This document shows, in pieces, positions 11,060 through 23,612 of a stretch of DNA of 64,000 nt. The position numbers and the translations under genes were made by a program. Below the pieces are notes generated by a model, which did not search any database, was not told where the DNA came from, and saw nothing but the letters and a program-made list of their open reading frames with translations. Numbering within the stretch: the stretch's first letter is position 1; each line of letters begins with the position of its first letter. The DNA is taken from the NCBI GenBank assembly GCA_028456385.1, contig JALNQF010000005.1, positions 310,001 through 374,000 on the forward strand, written 5' to 3'. This DNA is from Ophiosphaerella korrae. Taxonomy: Eukaryota; Ascomycota; Dothideomycetes; Pleosporales; Phaeosphaeriaceae.

Positions 11060-12286
11060 TCACCCTATTCCGCCGAGTTCTGCCCCGGAAGCGCCGTAAT
11101 CCCTATAAACATTAGCCCGCACCGCCCCCAACACGCGACCCAAAAACTCACAAGTCTCATCCCCCACATCCTCGACAACCTTCCTTCCCACACGACACTC
11201 ATTCGCCGCCTGCACACTCTGCGTACGCATACTCTTACAATTAACGAAACACTCCTCGTTCATAATCTTCTGCAGCGCATCGTCGCGCCACCCAAAGATG
11301 TAGTCCCCGTGGTTCGCGAATCCCGTCTTGTCGCCGAACGAGTAGACGAAGGGCTGCGAGCCGTCGGTGGGCCAGAGCGCGGGGTCGTTGAAGGGGGCTG
11401 TTGCGTAGATGACTTCGTACATGAGTTGGGGGACGCGTACGGGGTGGGTCGCTGGGCAGGGGGCTTGGGATTCGAAGGTGCCGTTTATGGTGTAGGCCTA
11501 TTATGGATTAGGAGTGGGTGTTATGGGCATGTGGGCTTGGCTGGGAGAGTGGACATACCATGTGAGACATGTGGTCTGGTGAGTCGAGATTGACGCCGTC
11601 CCAGCAGCTATGTGGATTAGTGACAATACAATTGTGTGTTGAGAAACGTACGTTGGGAAGCGCAGATTCACCATGATGCCGGCAGGACATGGTTTTTTGG
11701 GGAAGTTTTTCGTCTCGGGGAAGCGGGTGCCCATATTCTGAAGACATGTGTATGTCAACTGTGGAAATCTGTCGATTTCCTCGCGCGTGCGGAATGTCGG
11801 CGAGCCGATGATCATTCGGAAGCCCTAGGACTATATATCAGCTCTGATGCAAAGTGTAATGATAAAACTTACTGGTTGAAAGGCCTTCACCTTCGCCTTT
11901 TGCTCATAATCGGCAAGTTGGTTCTGCATATAATACACCGTCATACCGCCCACCATTCCTTCAAATCCCGTATTAGGTATCTGTGGAACGCGTTTATATG
12001 TTCCGTTCCGCGCTTTAAAGTACAAGGGCGCGGTCCAATAATTTGAAAAATCATCAGCCGGGAGACAGGTGGTGCATGTGGAGAGCTTCGCCGGGTCCAT
12101 TTTCTCGGGACGCATATCTGGAACAAAGGAGTTTCCGCCGATTATCTGGTGCAAGTGGGCTGAAGGGCTGTTTCCGGGCTCGACGAGGGGGTCGAGACGG
12201 TCGACGACGAGCTGTGCGCAGCCGAAGCGGATTAAGGCAAGGCTTGGGGTGGCCAAAGCCAAGGCGAGGAGGGAATTCCAGTGCAT
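11060..12286 (-). CDS. Secreted DUF1996 protein
   Basis: Secreted fungal protein of the DUF1996 family, whose biochemical role is unknown. Exons 12286-11873, 11824-11652, 11607-11559 and 11497-11060 join in phase to 357 aa. A signal peptide (MHWNSLLALALATPSLA) is followed by the family hallmarks FGCAQLVVDRLDPLVEPG, HLHQIIGGNSF, CTTCLPADDFSNYWTAPLYF, the rebuilt RFPTCWDGVNLDSPDH across intron 2, and DKTGFANHGDYIFGW with an ECFVNC cluster near the end. Conserved Cys and His residues suggest a disulfide-bonded extracellular fold. No WSC or cellulose-binding module is attached. Its nearest neighbours offer no functional clue. Confidence 0.9.
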
Positions 12287-13308
12287 GGCGAAGTTGTTGG
12301 GGGATGGGCAAAATTTGTGAAGATTGTAATTGTAGGTTTGTGCCTGGCTGGTAATGGGTTTATATCTGGCCCATTAAATGGGCATTGTGCCGCGGTCTAA
12401 TTCTGGGAGACAACGATAACGTATGAATACGCGGAGCGGATGCTATCATAGGCCAATGATGGCAAAGAGGAAAGCAGATAACCCCACGTAAGGAACGGAT
12501 TGTCTCGTGGCTGAAGTTAGGGCGTTGAGTACACTGCCGGGATTTCAAGCTCATCGTTCATATAGAACTTCTGCAACTCATTAGCAACAATCTTAATACC
12601 CTTGCCACCCACCAATCAAGGCTGTAGTGCTTTGAGTGTACAACAAGCTGGAAGATCAAGGTGCTGGTGCTCGAGTCAACTTGCACCCAACATGTAACAA
12701 TCTTGGTAGGACTGCCTCCATTCGAATTCAACCAAGAAGAGACTCGATTCCGCCTAGCCGAATGAAAGTGATCCAAATTGTAAATGCAAAAGTAGAATCC
12801 CGGCTTTTGAATACGCCAATCCAAGAATAGCGGAAGTGTAGCAAATTTGGCCACCAAGAATGACAGCAGAATGTTTGTCATAGGCAGCGAATCGAGGTAT
12901 CAATAATTCAACTCCAGTATTCCTGGATGAGGCAAACCCCAAACATGGCCATATTCACTTAGCAGGAACTTCCAGGTGCAGTCGATACATCAGGACATTA
13001 GCCGAAGGTGGTCAACCCCACAACGCCGCCACAGAGCCATGACCGCATGCCTATGCTGGTAGATTGATTGTGGGGCGTCAACCATGTCACCTTCTGCAAT
13101 GTTGCAGTGGTCAAAGCTCACACTCATGCTCGCCCAGGTAAAGGTAGATCTCGTGGAATGAATTGACACCAATAAATTCTTCAAATCTATTGCTCTTTAG
13201 GAGCTAAATTGGTTCGGAAAACTAGGGATGATATTGATTGTTCCAGTCCAGTGATACATTATACATATGCTCCGAACGCCAGTACATTTACATTCGCTGG
13301 AAGCGAGC
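12287..13308. other. Intergenic, no gene seen
   Basis: About 1 kb containing the DUF1996 promoter and the 3' region of the Vti1 gene. Short open frames on both strands show no family features. Confidence 0.5.
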
Positions 13309-14155
13309 TCATCTGAATTTGCTGTAAATAACAGCAATGATAAGCAGAACTAGGAGGCTTATAATGGCAATAGTGATGATGCGATTCGTGGCCATACTAG
13401 ACAGTTTGTTAGCGCTCCATGTTACATATCAGAATGGCATCCAGCTACGCGTGCGCATCAACATTAGCTGCCATCAGAGTGCCAAGGGTGCGTACCGTCT
13501 CGCCATTCCTCTCAACGTCTTGATACTGCGGTCTGTGTAGGTTTCGCTATCCAACAGGGTTTCTCTAGTACGAGTGATCTGCTCCCGCTGCCGGTGCAAA
13601 TCGCCCAACGTGCCTGCGCCAATTTGCTCCGTCTCAAGGGCGATCCGTTGCGACTCGCGCAGCCGGTTTGACGATCGGTTCAGGCGGTCAGTCCCAGACA
13701 ACAGTTGCTGGCGCTGCTCGAGCTGAACGTCTGTGTCTGGGTTGTCGGTATAGCGGTCGCCGAAAAGCTTGCTGCGGTCATTGGTGTACTGCTCGAGCTT
13801 GGTTTTTGTGGTGTCGAGGTCGTGCTCGAAGTTACGGAAGCGCGCATTGAACTTGGACTTGAGGTTTGCCGGCATGTTGGATTTCTCGAGCCGCATCTGG
13901 CCAATCTGTAGTGCAACCACCTGTTAGCGACTATGCGCGGGTATGGCGACTGCGCGCATGGTAGCTCGCACGTACCAGCTCTTCCGCCTCCTCTAGAGCC
14001 CTCTCCGCCTTGCTAATGGCGGCTTTCCGCGGCTCGCCCGTCGTCTCTTTGATCTGGTCGAGCTGCTGGTTGAGGTCGGCTTGCACCAGCTTCAACTCGG
14101 CTTCATAGCCGCTAAAGCGCTCGGTGCCAGCATCCGCATCGATGAAGTTGGACAT
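13309..14155 (-). CDS. VTI1: v-SNARE Vti1
   Basis: Qb-SNARE for vesicle fusion at Golgi, endosome and vacuole. Exons 14155-13976, 13905-13496 and 13396-13309 give 225 aa. The N-terminal three-helix region (FSGYEAELKLVQADLNQQL, ALEEAEELIGQMRLE) is rebuilt across intron 1. The SNARE heptads around residues 130-190 include RLRESQRIALETEQIGAGTLGDL, with the Q-layer Gln in the IGAGTLGDLHRQREQI helix. The C-terminal anchor, recovered from the short third exon, is MATNRIITIAIISLLVLLII followed by AVIYSKFR, typical of this tail-anchored family. The short third exon is what makes the anchor hard to see in single frames. Confidence 0.93.
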
Positions 14156-14830
14156 GTTGCAGTAGCGCCGAGAGTACAGGTTCGAGATCGGAGATGTGTA
14201 TATATAGTGCGCGATCCGAGAGTATGTGCTGTGTATGCGTGGGTCGTGTCTGTTGAGTGTTGCAGGTGCCTATTGATGCAGCGCATGTGGTCCAAGTCCG
14301 CGGTGCGTAACTGCCAAGATGGTCTCGAGACGTCACGTGAGATCAGCAAGCATGTGTGTCTGCCCTGGACGTCACTCGCATGCACTTGCTGTAACTACTT
14401 AGGCTCAATTTTGAGCCCTCGTGGACATGCGCTCCCTCTTCTGTTGTCTCCTTCCTCTGTTGTCTCCTTAAGTCACCGACATGCAGTGCTCTTGCTGTAC
14501 CCTACTATCGGACATGTGCCGATTCCTCAGACAATCCTTTGACAACATAGCCCCACGACTTGGATCGTTGCGACTCAAATTAACAATGAGCTACCTGCTG
14601 TTCGATTTAGCCACACCAGATACCATCTTCAGTGCCTAACTTTGCGCCCTATGTAACCGTGTTCGTCTTCACAACGTTTTGACCTGAAACGAGACTCGCT
14701 TCAAAATCAATGACCTCATGACTTCGAGTTCGGTCAGCGACTGCTGTCACGGTCTTTCCTATCCTTCCCATTCCTCTCCTCAGACGCATCTCATATATTC
14801 GCGACTAGTGTACTGTACACGGAGCCTCCA
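14156..14830. promoter_or_regulatory. Divergent promoter, Vti1 and FAD protein
   Basis: 675 bp between start codons on opposite strands. It contains ACGTCACGTGA at about 14330-14340, with an internal CACGTG E-box (14334-14339) that could bind a bHLH factor. The element is seen; its function is inferred. Confidence 0.4.
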
Positions 14831-16378
14831 ATGACCGAAACCAAACGTATAGCGATTGTCGGGAGTGGCATCTCTGGCCTAGGCGCACTGTGGAGTCTTC
14901 GCAACACAGATCATGAGATTCATCTCATCGAGAAAGATAGTCGACTGGGTGGCCATACTAACACGGCCATATGGAACCACAATGGAAAAGAGACGCCAGT
15001 CGATACTGGCTTCATTGTCCTTAACACAGCTACATATCGTTAGTCTAATCAATGTACGTGTTTGAGCAGTTTTGAGGCTAATTTATGGGAAGCAAACTTC
15101 ATAGAGTTTCTCAAAGCGCTCCGTATTAAAACTATAAAGTCAGAAATGACTTTCGGCATTTCGCGAGATGCTGGCGCCTTTGAATGGTCTGGCACATCCG
15201 GTAGTGCTCTTTTTGCACAGCCAGAGAACGCACTTAAACTCTCCTTTTGGCGTATGATCTTCGACGTAATTCGCTTCAATCAGTTTGCCTTGGATCTACT
15301 CTCCGTTGTGCCAGACTCTTCATCAACGTCCTTGACCGCAGAGACGACCATTGGCCAATATCTAGAAAGAGAAGGTTACTCTGACGCTTTTCGTGATGAT
15401 TACCTGATCCCAATGACAGCCTGTGTCTGGAGCACAAGCGCAGATAAGTGTGCATTGGAGTTTCCCGCGCTTACACTGGTCCGATTTATGTGGAATCATC
15501 ATTTGCTGTCCACTATCTCGGAAAGGCCGCCGTGGTTGACCATTGAAGGAGGCTCAAAGAAGTATATCGATGCCGTGATCAAGGATTGTGGAAAAGCACA
15601 CGTACATCTTAATACGTCTGTGGAGTCTCTTTCACGACGAGATGGATGTGTAGAGCTCAAGCTTGGAGGAGAAGGTAACAACAGGACTGAGATCTTCAAC
15701 GAAGTAATTCTAGCTTGTCATGGCGACCAAGCCCGTCGCATCATCGGTACCTCTGCAAGTGTAGAAGAGGAAAGCATCCTCAACGCTTTTGAGACCACGC
15801 TAAACAAAGCATATCTACACTCTGACCTCTCCCTCATGCCAAAACGTCGCAACGCATGGTCTGCCTGGAACTACCTTACATCATCGCAACATTCAGCCAA
15901 AAAATACAATCCTTCCGGTACCCTTCAAACCGTGTCACTAACCTATAATATGAATGTTCTACAAAATATCCCTGTCTCAGACTTCTCCAACATCCTCGTC
16001 ACCCTCAACCCAGAAAAACCACCTTCTCCAGCTCTCACACAGGCAACATACGACTATCGCCACCCTCTCTACAACGCTCGCATAGTCGCTACCCAAGAAG
16101 AATTACACACAATTCAAGGAAAATCTGGTGTATGGTATGCAGGTGCGTGGACGGGGTATGGCTTCCATGAGGACGGATTCACGAGCGGGATGAGAGTTGG
16201 GTTGAAGCTTGGCGGCAACGTGCCCTGGGAAGCCAAGGATGCAAAGTATAGCAGGGGAATAAGGCCGGTTCTAGGATGGAAGGACTACGTTGCAAGAATT
16301 GTGATTTTAGTGATGCAGGTGTGGATCCAGGCTCTTGGAGATCTTGTAGGGAGTGTGAAGAAACAAAAGAGACTGTAG
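14831..16378 (+). CDS. FAD/NAD-binding amine-oxidase-like protein (COG2907 type)
   Basis: Predicted flavoprotein of the amine-oxidase fold. Two exons, 14831-15038 and 15093-16378, give 497 aa. The ADP-binding fingerprint GSGISGLGALWSL starts at residue 11, with EKDSRLGGHTNT and DTGFIVLNTATYPNF following. The Pro codon in TATYP is rebuilt across a 54-nt intron ending in AAG. Later motifs include MTFGISRDAGAFEWSGTS, LIPMTACVWS, ILACHGDQA and YAGAWTGYGFHEDG. The C-terminal FAD-binding motif GFHEDGFTSG is intact. In many bacteria and some fungi this family sits beside a cyclopropane-fatty-acid synthase and a DUF1365 gene, suggesting lipid modification; neither partner is visible here. The reaction is not known. 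Confidence 0.88.
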
Positions 16379-18886
16379 CTTTTGAGTCAAATTAAGGAAT
16401 GTAAGGTTTATGTTTTTGAACATAAGGTCTCCCATCTTCAGTTTTTGTTATTTTGACGTTATACGAGAGGTTGAAATATGTTTGTAGTGCAGGTATGTAC
16501 GCCTATCAATGTCTGAATTAGCAATAAACTCACCGAAGTGAAGCACAACAACCTAGCTTTGTTCCGTTGCCATAGGTCAAACCATCATCAATAGCGAGCA
16601 CTGGAATAAAACGAAGGACATCACCTACCCTTATCGACGCAGTCCCTGACAAAAAAAATATGATGAGAAATGACCCGATGACGAACCAGAATCACCTAGG
16701 TCTGGTGTTCACATGCTTGCAACCGACCCATCTCCAGCATGATCCGGTAGATGCGTAATCCATGGAACAGAAGCTGTTGACCTACTCCGATGTCGACCCA
16801 ACCAGCAATCTCGAACTCCAGTTGAAGGTTGAGCCGGCCCATTAGTTGGACTTGGGCTTGCCTGCTCTTCCTAGAGTCGTGTTGGGGTTGCTTGATATGA
16901 GCGCGAGGTCGTTCGGAATGGAAAGCGTAACGCAAGGAGGTATGGCGCGAGGTTAGGAAGTGGCTTGGGAGACGGGGCTGGGATTGCGCGGACGACAAAG
17001 GACTCTGTTATCACGAGCAGCCTCTTCGCTCCCACCTCAACTCAACCCTCATATTGCACACCGAGCCGGTGAAGGATCCCCATATGAACGTGGCCACCAA
17101 CAGTGCATTCTATCACGATCACAGAACATCCCCGTTCATGGACCAATCCTTCAAATACACACGGAAAGCCAACACCCTATCGAAGCCACGACCGCCTCTT
17201 CCCCATCAACCGAAACCACACTTAACCCAATCACGCACCGAAACGCCGCGAAAGGTTGTCTTCACGTGTCAGAATCCCGATTCTTCGGACACAACTACCA
17301 GTTGAAGCATTGATCACGGACGACACGAACGGTCTGGGTTGAGCTACGGACTGGCCGTTTCCTCGTCCGGATCCTCGATGAAGGATAGCGGAGCTCCTGC
17401 TTCAAGTTGAGCCTCAGCTGCACCGCCTGCGGTATGCGCCCTTGGCCTTCCCACATTGCTCCTTTCCGTCCAGTTTTTTATAATAGCTACCAGGACTGCG
17501 CGTCTTGGCCTGCCGTGGTGACAGACGCAGCTGGATGCAAGCTTGGCAGCTCAGCAGTCGCTGGGCGGGTAAAGGGTGGATGCGAGTTATGTTGGAGAGC
17601 GGAAGCGATGGGAGAAGGTTTAAGGCTGCGTTTGGCAGAGGGCCAACATCGAACTGACGACCTTGGAGACCAGGTGGTGCTCTCGCCGGTTGACGAATGG
17701 TGTGATGCTGTCTCGCAGCATCTCACATGTCAGGCACTATCAATTATTACATATAAGGACTAATCCTGTGCAGTTAAAATGATAGAGACTTTCAAGAGAA
17801 TTTGCGGACTCGTGTGCATCAATAGAAGCTTTGATGCTGTTCTAGCTACGACTACGTCCAAGCGTTGCTTGCGGATCTACAGTCGAGTCATTGCACTACC
17901 CTCAAGTATTAAAGCACTTGTTGTACTACTAAAAATTTTAATCTCTGAAAACTTATTCATTCGACTCGTTCAATTCATAGCATCAACGACTGAAGCTTAC
18001 AATGGAGCGAGCATGTCGCTCTTTCCACATTCCCTTTTCACAAATATGATAGCCCGAAATGACAGCTTGATAAACTGAATGGTTTGAATAGCAACTATGA
18101 AGAAATGCCCATAAATCCCTACGCTTATAGGCTTCGAAGTAAATCTTTCAGCACAAAATTCCTAGGCAACTAAGCAGACAACAACAATTCGAGACATGCA
18201 AATTCACGTTGAGTCAGACACTAAGCACGATAACGAAATAACTGGCTAAAAGATCGAGCGTCGTGTTGTTGCATGCCAAAACGAATGGCTTAGACTGGTC
18301 AGACGCGAAGCTATTTTACGACAAGGATAGTTACATGGTTAGTTCATCCCAGCCAGCGAGTGGCTTTGGAAGCTGTGTGACGAACCTATCGATTCCATCT
18401 CTCGATTCCCGACGCCACACTTCAACAGGGATATAAATAGCCTCAGTAAGTCCTTTAAAGTTCTATCTGTAATACTATCATCCAGTCGATACGCCTAAGC
18501 TCCTCAAGGTTTCGAAAATACACTCTTTTTAAGTACTACGTATCGTATTTGTCCTAAGGTTTGCTTACCTTACTTCACTACAGTCAGTTGTAGGATGACT
18601 TGGTCGCGATAAACAAGAATGCTAGTCCCATTATTAACGCTTTATGCACAAAAATGGGAATGTTCAGCCGCGGCCCGTTGGATGTGCATGCATCCAATAA
18701 ATGCCGTAAGCTGAAGCCACTTTCGAGCACCAATTAGACGATCTTCGGAGCATTATACCCACCCTTGTCCCTGTCCATGAAACTCGGGGCCTTCCTTTGC
18801 TTATTCACATTTTCTTTTATCTCGTATTGCTACCTGACCGCTCCTCGAGCAACGCTTCTAAGTCTTTGCCTTCAAACTTGACGATA
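16379..18886. other. 2.5-kb gene-free stretch with a decayed tRNA-like segment
   Basis: No protein family was recognised on either strand. Between about 17633 and 17705 the minus strand has tRNA-like D-loop and T-loop sequence but no acceptor pairing (see findings). From about 17760 to 18720 the DNA is AT-rich, as expected for old decayed repeats, but no terminal repeats were found. Confidence 0.5.
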
Positions 18887-21310
18887 ATGGCATACGGAAG
18901 TAGTCGTCGTGCGGGAGAATGGGCTGAATGCAGCTATGTTATATCAATTGACAACAATTACGATACGAAGGGTTCGGAATATTATGATCCCCAAAATATC
19001 ACTCATAATTCTATGTCACATACTACAGAAAAGTACGAAAAGCTATTCCAAAACTTCCACGATGACTTTGCAGTCGATATCAACTTCCAAGAACCTGAAC
19101 TGCGAAAGCCTGTTACCTACAATCACGAAAACGAAAAGAAAGGATGGTATCCTACAGCATGCGATATGTTAAGTCGGAAAATTCGGCAAAGAACATGGAT
19201 GTTAGGACTCTACATTGGCTTCTACTCGAGCCTGATAGTACTGATTGGAAACATCGTGCTCTTGGTGGTTGGGTGCCAATTAGACCATGATCCAAAGGGA
19301 CCTATGAGATTACTGGCTCAAAATCAACCAAGAAAGATACGTACTTTGTCAACGTTATACCATGTCATCATCAACGTCTGCTCAACTATACTACTCACTT
19401 CGAGTAATTATGCAATGCAGATACTTAGCGCTCCAACGAGGGAGGAAGTACATCAAGCGCATGCTGAGGGCGAGTGGTTAGAAATAGGTATGATGAGCAT
19501 CCACAACTTGTGGTACATTCAAAGAAGGCGCACAGTACTCTGGCTTCTCTTCGCGATCTCATCTTTGCCACTGCATCTGTTGTAAGTCTGATGACTTGCA
19601 TTTGCGTCGCTAGACTAACCTAGATCAGCTACAATTCTGCCGTTGTTGAAGTGATAGATGCAAAAGGTTACACTTTTGGTACCATTGTATATGGCCCTGC
19701 AAAAATGTCTTTCTCTAATTCCGATTGGCTGCATAACTATCAAAACGCTCAACTGGAAGGCTCTGGGCATCTTGAAGTGATTAAGAGTAAGATTGGTGGT
19801 CATGTCTCATTTCAGCTACAGGGGAAATGGACTTGGTTCCCGTATCAATGGGATACTTGCAGGAATACAACCGCTGTCACTACAGAATGTGACGGATCGA
19901 CATGGAACTCAACCAACCCACTGTCGTACATGCCCGAAAAGGTCCATGTGACAGGAACAAGCTGTATCAGTAACGTCGCACTCCCACAAGTGCACCTTCC
20001 TCTCAGACCTGAGGATCAACTGCCCGCATACCTATCGAGCAAATCTGCGCAGATTGATCGTTTGGTCAGAGAGCATACAACCTGTACAAAAGATGGAGTT
20101 TTCCACTGGCAGGACACAGCTGTCAAGCTTTCCCAAGGAAACCCAATACAGGAAACAAGTCAATTGCAGATGGCCCTACCTTTCCTCAGTGTTGTCATTG
20201 GCGCCAATCTCCTGAAAGTAATCCTTCTCTACCTCACAATTCGAACATCACAACAACCCCGTCTCATCACAATCGGCGATGCCATTTCCTCTTTCCTAGA
20301 AACAGAAGACACGACACTATCTCTTCCTTACCTGGCCACACCAAAAGAAGAGCCAAAACTCGTTGCAGGAACCTACAGGCGCCCCTGGAAACACGAAGTC
20401 CTCACCTCCTTCTCCACCCTCAAAGACTCCCGTCTTGCCTCAATGGTAACCATGTACGCACTATGTCCAACCCCACTCCACCCCATCCCACCCCACTAAC
20501 ACAGCCAGGACCCTCCTCTTCGGCATCTTCGCCCTCCTCCTCCTGCCCTACACCAGCGTCGAAGCCAACTCCAAAGGCGAGCACGCCGCCTGGTCAAAAT
20601 GGGGTCTCCAAAGCTCGCTCGTCTTCTCCGGCACAGAGCACTACATGGACAACTCATGGGAGCTCCTCAACGCCATCATCGCAAACAGCCCGCAGCTCAT
20701 TCTCTCCATTGCCTACTTCAGCATCAACCGCCTCTGCACCGGCATGTGCTGCGCCACCGAATGGAACAACTACGCCCTCACCCGCAAGCCGCTGCGCACC
20801 TCGAATCCCCGGGGCGCACAGCGCTCCACGCATTACCTCCAGGTCCCGTGGCGTTGGGCGGCGCCGCTTGTCGTGATGTTCGGCGTGCTGCATTGGGTGC
20901 TCTCGCAGGCGCTGTTTCTCGTACGCATCGACCTGCCGCATCCCCAGCGCGGCTCCTCCACACCCTTTTCCATCTCTGCGAGCGGCTTCTCGGTGCTGAG
21001 TCTGGTGTGCTTCATTGCGGTGTTGAGCGTCGTGCTGGGCGTAGTGGCCTACCTGCTGTGTCGGCGGTTGGCGCTGGCGATCCCGCCGTGTGATCAGCGG
21101 AGCACGGTTGTGGGCGCGGCATGTCATCCGCCGGAGGGGGATGTGGAGCCGCAGTTGAGGGCGGTGCGGTGTGGGGTGGTGGTGTTTTGGGATGGGGAGA
21201 GGAGGGTGGAATATTGCTCGTTTTCGAGCGGGGAGGTGGAGATGTTGCAGGTTGGGAGAGAGTATGCGTGGGTTCGGCAGAAGGAGATTATTAGGGTGAA
21301 GTCTTATTGA
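18887..21310 (+). CDS. DUF6536 polytopic membrane protein
   Basis: Large fungal membrane protein of unknown function. Exons 18887-19581, 19629-20453 and 20509-21310 give 773 aa in phase. The DUF6536 region at about residues 100-240 contains RTWMLGLYIGFYSS, LYHVIINVCSTILLTSSNYAMQ, SAPTREEVHQAHAEGEWLEIG and the helix LPLHLFYNSAVVE rebuilt across intron 1. Additional helices fall near residues 420-445, 505-530, 560-580, 620-645 and 675-700. The second splice (donor GTACGC, acceptor CAGCCAG) restores SMVTMTLLFGIFALLLLPY. No catalytic motif is evident. The first ATG in frame is at 18887. Exon 3 is markedly GC-richer than exons 1 and 2. Confidence 0.87.
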
Positions 21311-21483
21311 TGGGTGATGATGGGGATGGACTATATGTGATGGTACGTGTTATGAATACACCACTTTTTAGACTATAAATCGAATATGTATCAGCTAATT
21401 ACTATCTTTCTAGTTGACGCGGTATGATAACATTTTTAGAATATAGATCGACTATTTCTACTTGGAATCACAGCATGTTCTTA

Positions 21484-22161
21484 TTACCCTCTTCTCGTCA
21501 CCGTAACAAACCGTTCACCTTGCCTCTTCGCAGGCTTCTTGTCAGCGTCCTCCAACGAAGGTTGCCCAGGCTGAACAAGATGAAGCCTGCCAGTATTACT
21601 AGGCGCAGGCGCACTGCTGCTACTAGTTGTCGGCGTTGCTGATATGCTCGGAACATTTGAGCTTGTCGAAGTTGGGTTTAGAACTATGCTTGTATGGAAG
21701 GTTTGGCCGTCTATGACAAGGTTTATTTCCTGTACGGGTGGATTCGATGCTTGCGGCTGAAGGAGCATGAAAACTCGCGCTGCCAGGGCGATGGAGGTGA
21801 ACCAGATTGCCGTCAGAAAGAATAAGAGGACTAGGATCCAGGATACGAGGACACGCCTTTTTCTCCATCGGCGATGCTGTCGGGGTGATGGTGAATCGTG
21901 ATCGTATGACTTGACCAGAGGTTGTACATAGTGTGGATGGCTGGGGTCGTGGTAGTCGGGTTTGACGGGTTGTTCTTCTGCGTCACCCTGGGTCGACATG
22001 CCCGTCGATTGATGGGGCATTAGGTTGGGGTGATAATAAGGGTTATTTGAAGAACCCTTGTCTGTTATCGGCGATAGGTGTGTATATTGCGGTGGATCTG
22101 AAGAATATTGTAGTTTTATGGAGGCCATGTCGATGGACGGTGCTCGCTTCTGATCAGCCAT
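21484..22161 (-). CDS. Hypothetical single-pass membrane protein
   Basis: An intronless 225-aa frame. The N-terminal 95 residues are polar with many Pro, Tyr and His. A basic patch (QHRRWRKRR) then leads into one long hydrophobic segment at about residues 106-134 (LVSWILVLLFFLTAIWFT). The C-terminal part has a short hydrophobic VQEINLVIDGQTF segment and a Ser/Thr/Pro-rich stretch. The basic-inside rule suggests the N-terminus faces the cytosol. No family was recognised. The architecture recalls LEA-2-like or cell-wall-sensor proteins, but no domain supports this. Confidence 0.65.
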   Translation of the reverse strand: MADQKRAPSIDMASIKLQYSSDPPQYTHLSPITDKGSSNNPYYHPNLMPHQSTGMSTQGDAEEQPVKPDYHDPSHPHYVQPLVKSYDHDSPSPRQHRRWRKRRVLVSWILVLLFFLTAIWFTSIALAARVFMLLQPQASNPPVQEINLVIDGQTFHTSIVLNPTSTSSNVPSISATPTTSSSSAPAPSNTGRLHLVQPGQPSLEDADKKPAKRQGERFVTVTRRG

Positions 22162-23612
22162 GTTTGGCGTCAGTTGTTAGATGAAGAGAAATGTTTGTGT
22201 GTACAACTAGTAACGAGGACCTGCCTCTGGTAGAAAAACTATGTATAAGCTTAGAGAAGAAAATATGAACGAGAGCAAAAGTATCTTTGTTCTACGCAGA
22301 TCCATACGGAGAATGGCAGGGGGTATATGGTGAAGACAAAGACTGTGACTGGTTATTTAGTTCAAAGAAGGTGACAACGCGGCTGTTTCATGTTTGCGAC
22401 CAACAACTCACATGGTCTGCTACACATTGTTTTGGAAAAGAGTGTTTGGTGATGGTGTTGTAGAAATGTGGTGGTTAGTTTGGAAGGCTTGGTTGAGGCT
22501 TGGGTCGATTGGCGCACTGGCATCGTTGACGTATGCAGGGGTGGCTTCCTCCTGCATCTGAACGGCGGGGTTAGGCACACCAGCTGAAGAAAGCCACGCA
22601 AACTTTGCCTGGTTGGTGATGACAACTCCAGCATGTGCTGATCTACCCAGCTATCAACCAACCCAGTGCTGTGATTTCAACGGCCGGGAAGCGGGGATGC
22701 GTTGGTCATGTGACTTGTTTATGGTTTGCATGACTGCCGCATAGTGGCGTGGAGATTGGATACTGAGCCTTGCCAATGACAGTCGTAATTTCTCCGGGAT
22801 TACTTCGTATAGCCAGGTGCATTGTAGCTTGTACCCTCAACCTGGTTGCTGTGATTCCCCGCGATGGAAATAGCAGAGATGAGCAAGACTGCTGACGGTT
22901 GGTTGATGTGGCAGCCATACTCGTGTCGCGTGCCTGCTGAACGATGCGTGGGCTCGAGTGGCCTGGCTCAACAGTAATGGGCATGACGCTCCTCCATTCC
23001 AGTGCATGTGTCCAAGCATTCTTGCGGGCAAGTAGCCAACAAGAAGGTTGGGTTGGGGGAGAAGCACAGGCGGTGAGATCAAGCATCGAGGCTCCCCATG
23101 GCTGCGTTAGCGGCAGTTTCAGTTAAACATTTTCAAACAAGACGCCGCCAGTTGAACGGTTTGTGTTTTGTGCACCCGACCATGTGGCCAGCTGGCGTAA
23201 AAGTAGACTGTGAATGCAGACTGGATATGGCAGCTTCAAAGCGGCAGGTAGATGAAGCGCTGTCGTCACCGGCCGCAGCATCGGACTTGACAATCCAATG
23301 ATGATGGACGGCAGCAGTGGGCCTCTAAGTCTGGTGTGGCTCACCGTCGACTCCTCAACTGCAGCGATCCCTGACCGCAGTAGCTCCACACCTAATTCCA
23401 TGTTCCAATTCACATCCCTTTCCACGCCACCCTCCAGATCCTCTCATGACATGACGACGCAGCCCCGTTGAAGCGGAAGTTCACGGGACCACCGCCTATC
23501 ACGCCCCTTAATTTCTATTCACCGAGCAGCTGCAACTGCCCGGTTGCTCCTGCCGCTGCATCGACTGCCGCTTCCCTCGACTCGACCCTTTCAGCAACCC
23601 ACACCTTCCACC
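22162..23612. promoter_or_regulatory. Divergent intergenic region upstream of Gyp5-like gene
   Basis: 1.45 kb separates the start codons of the single-pass membrane protein and the RabGAP, so it contains both promoters. No gene, tRNA or repeat was recognised. Confidence 0.4.

Noticed and set aside
15051..15069. GTACGT...GAGCAG as a separate short intron in the FAD gene
   Set aside because: Only about 16 nt long; the 54-nt intron 15039-15092 restores the family sequence TATYPNF.
17407..17763. 118-codon plus-strand frame in the gene-free stretch
   Set aside because: Overlaps the tRNA-like segment and has no protein features.
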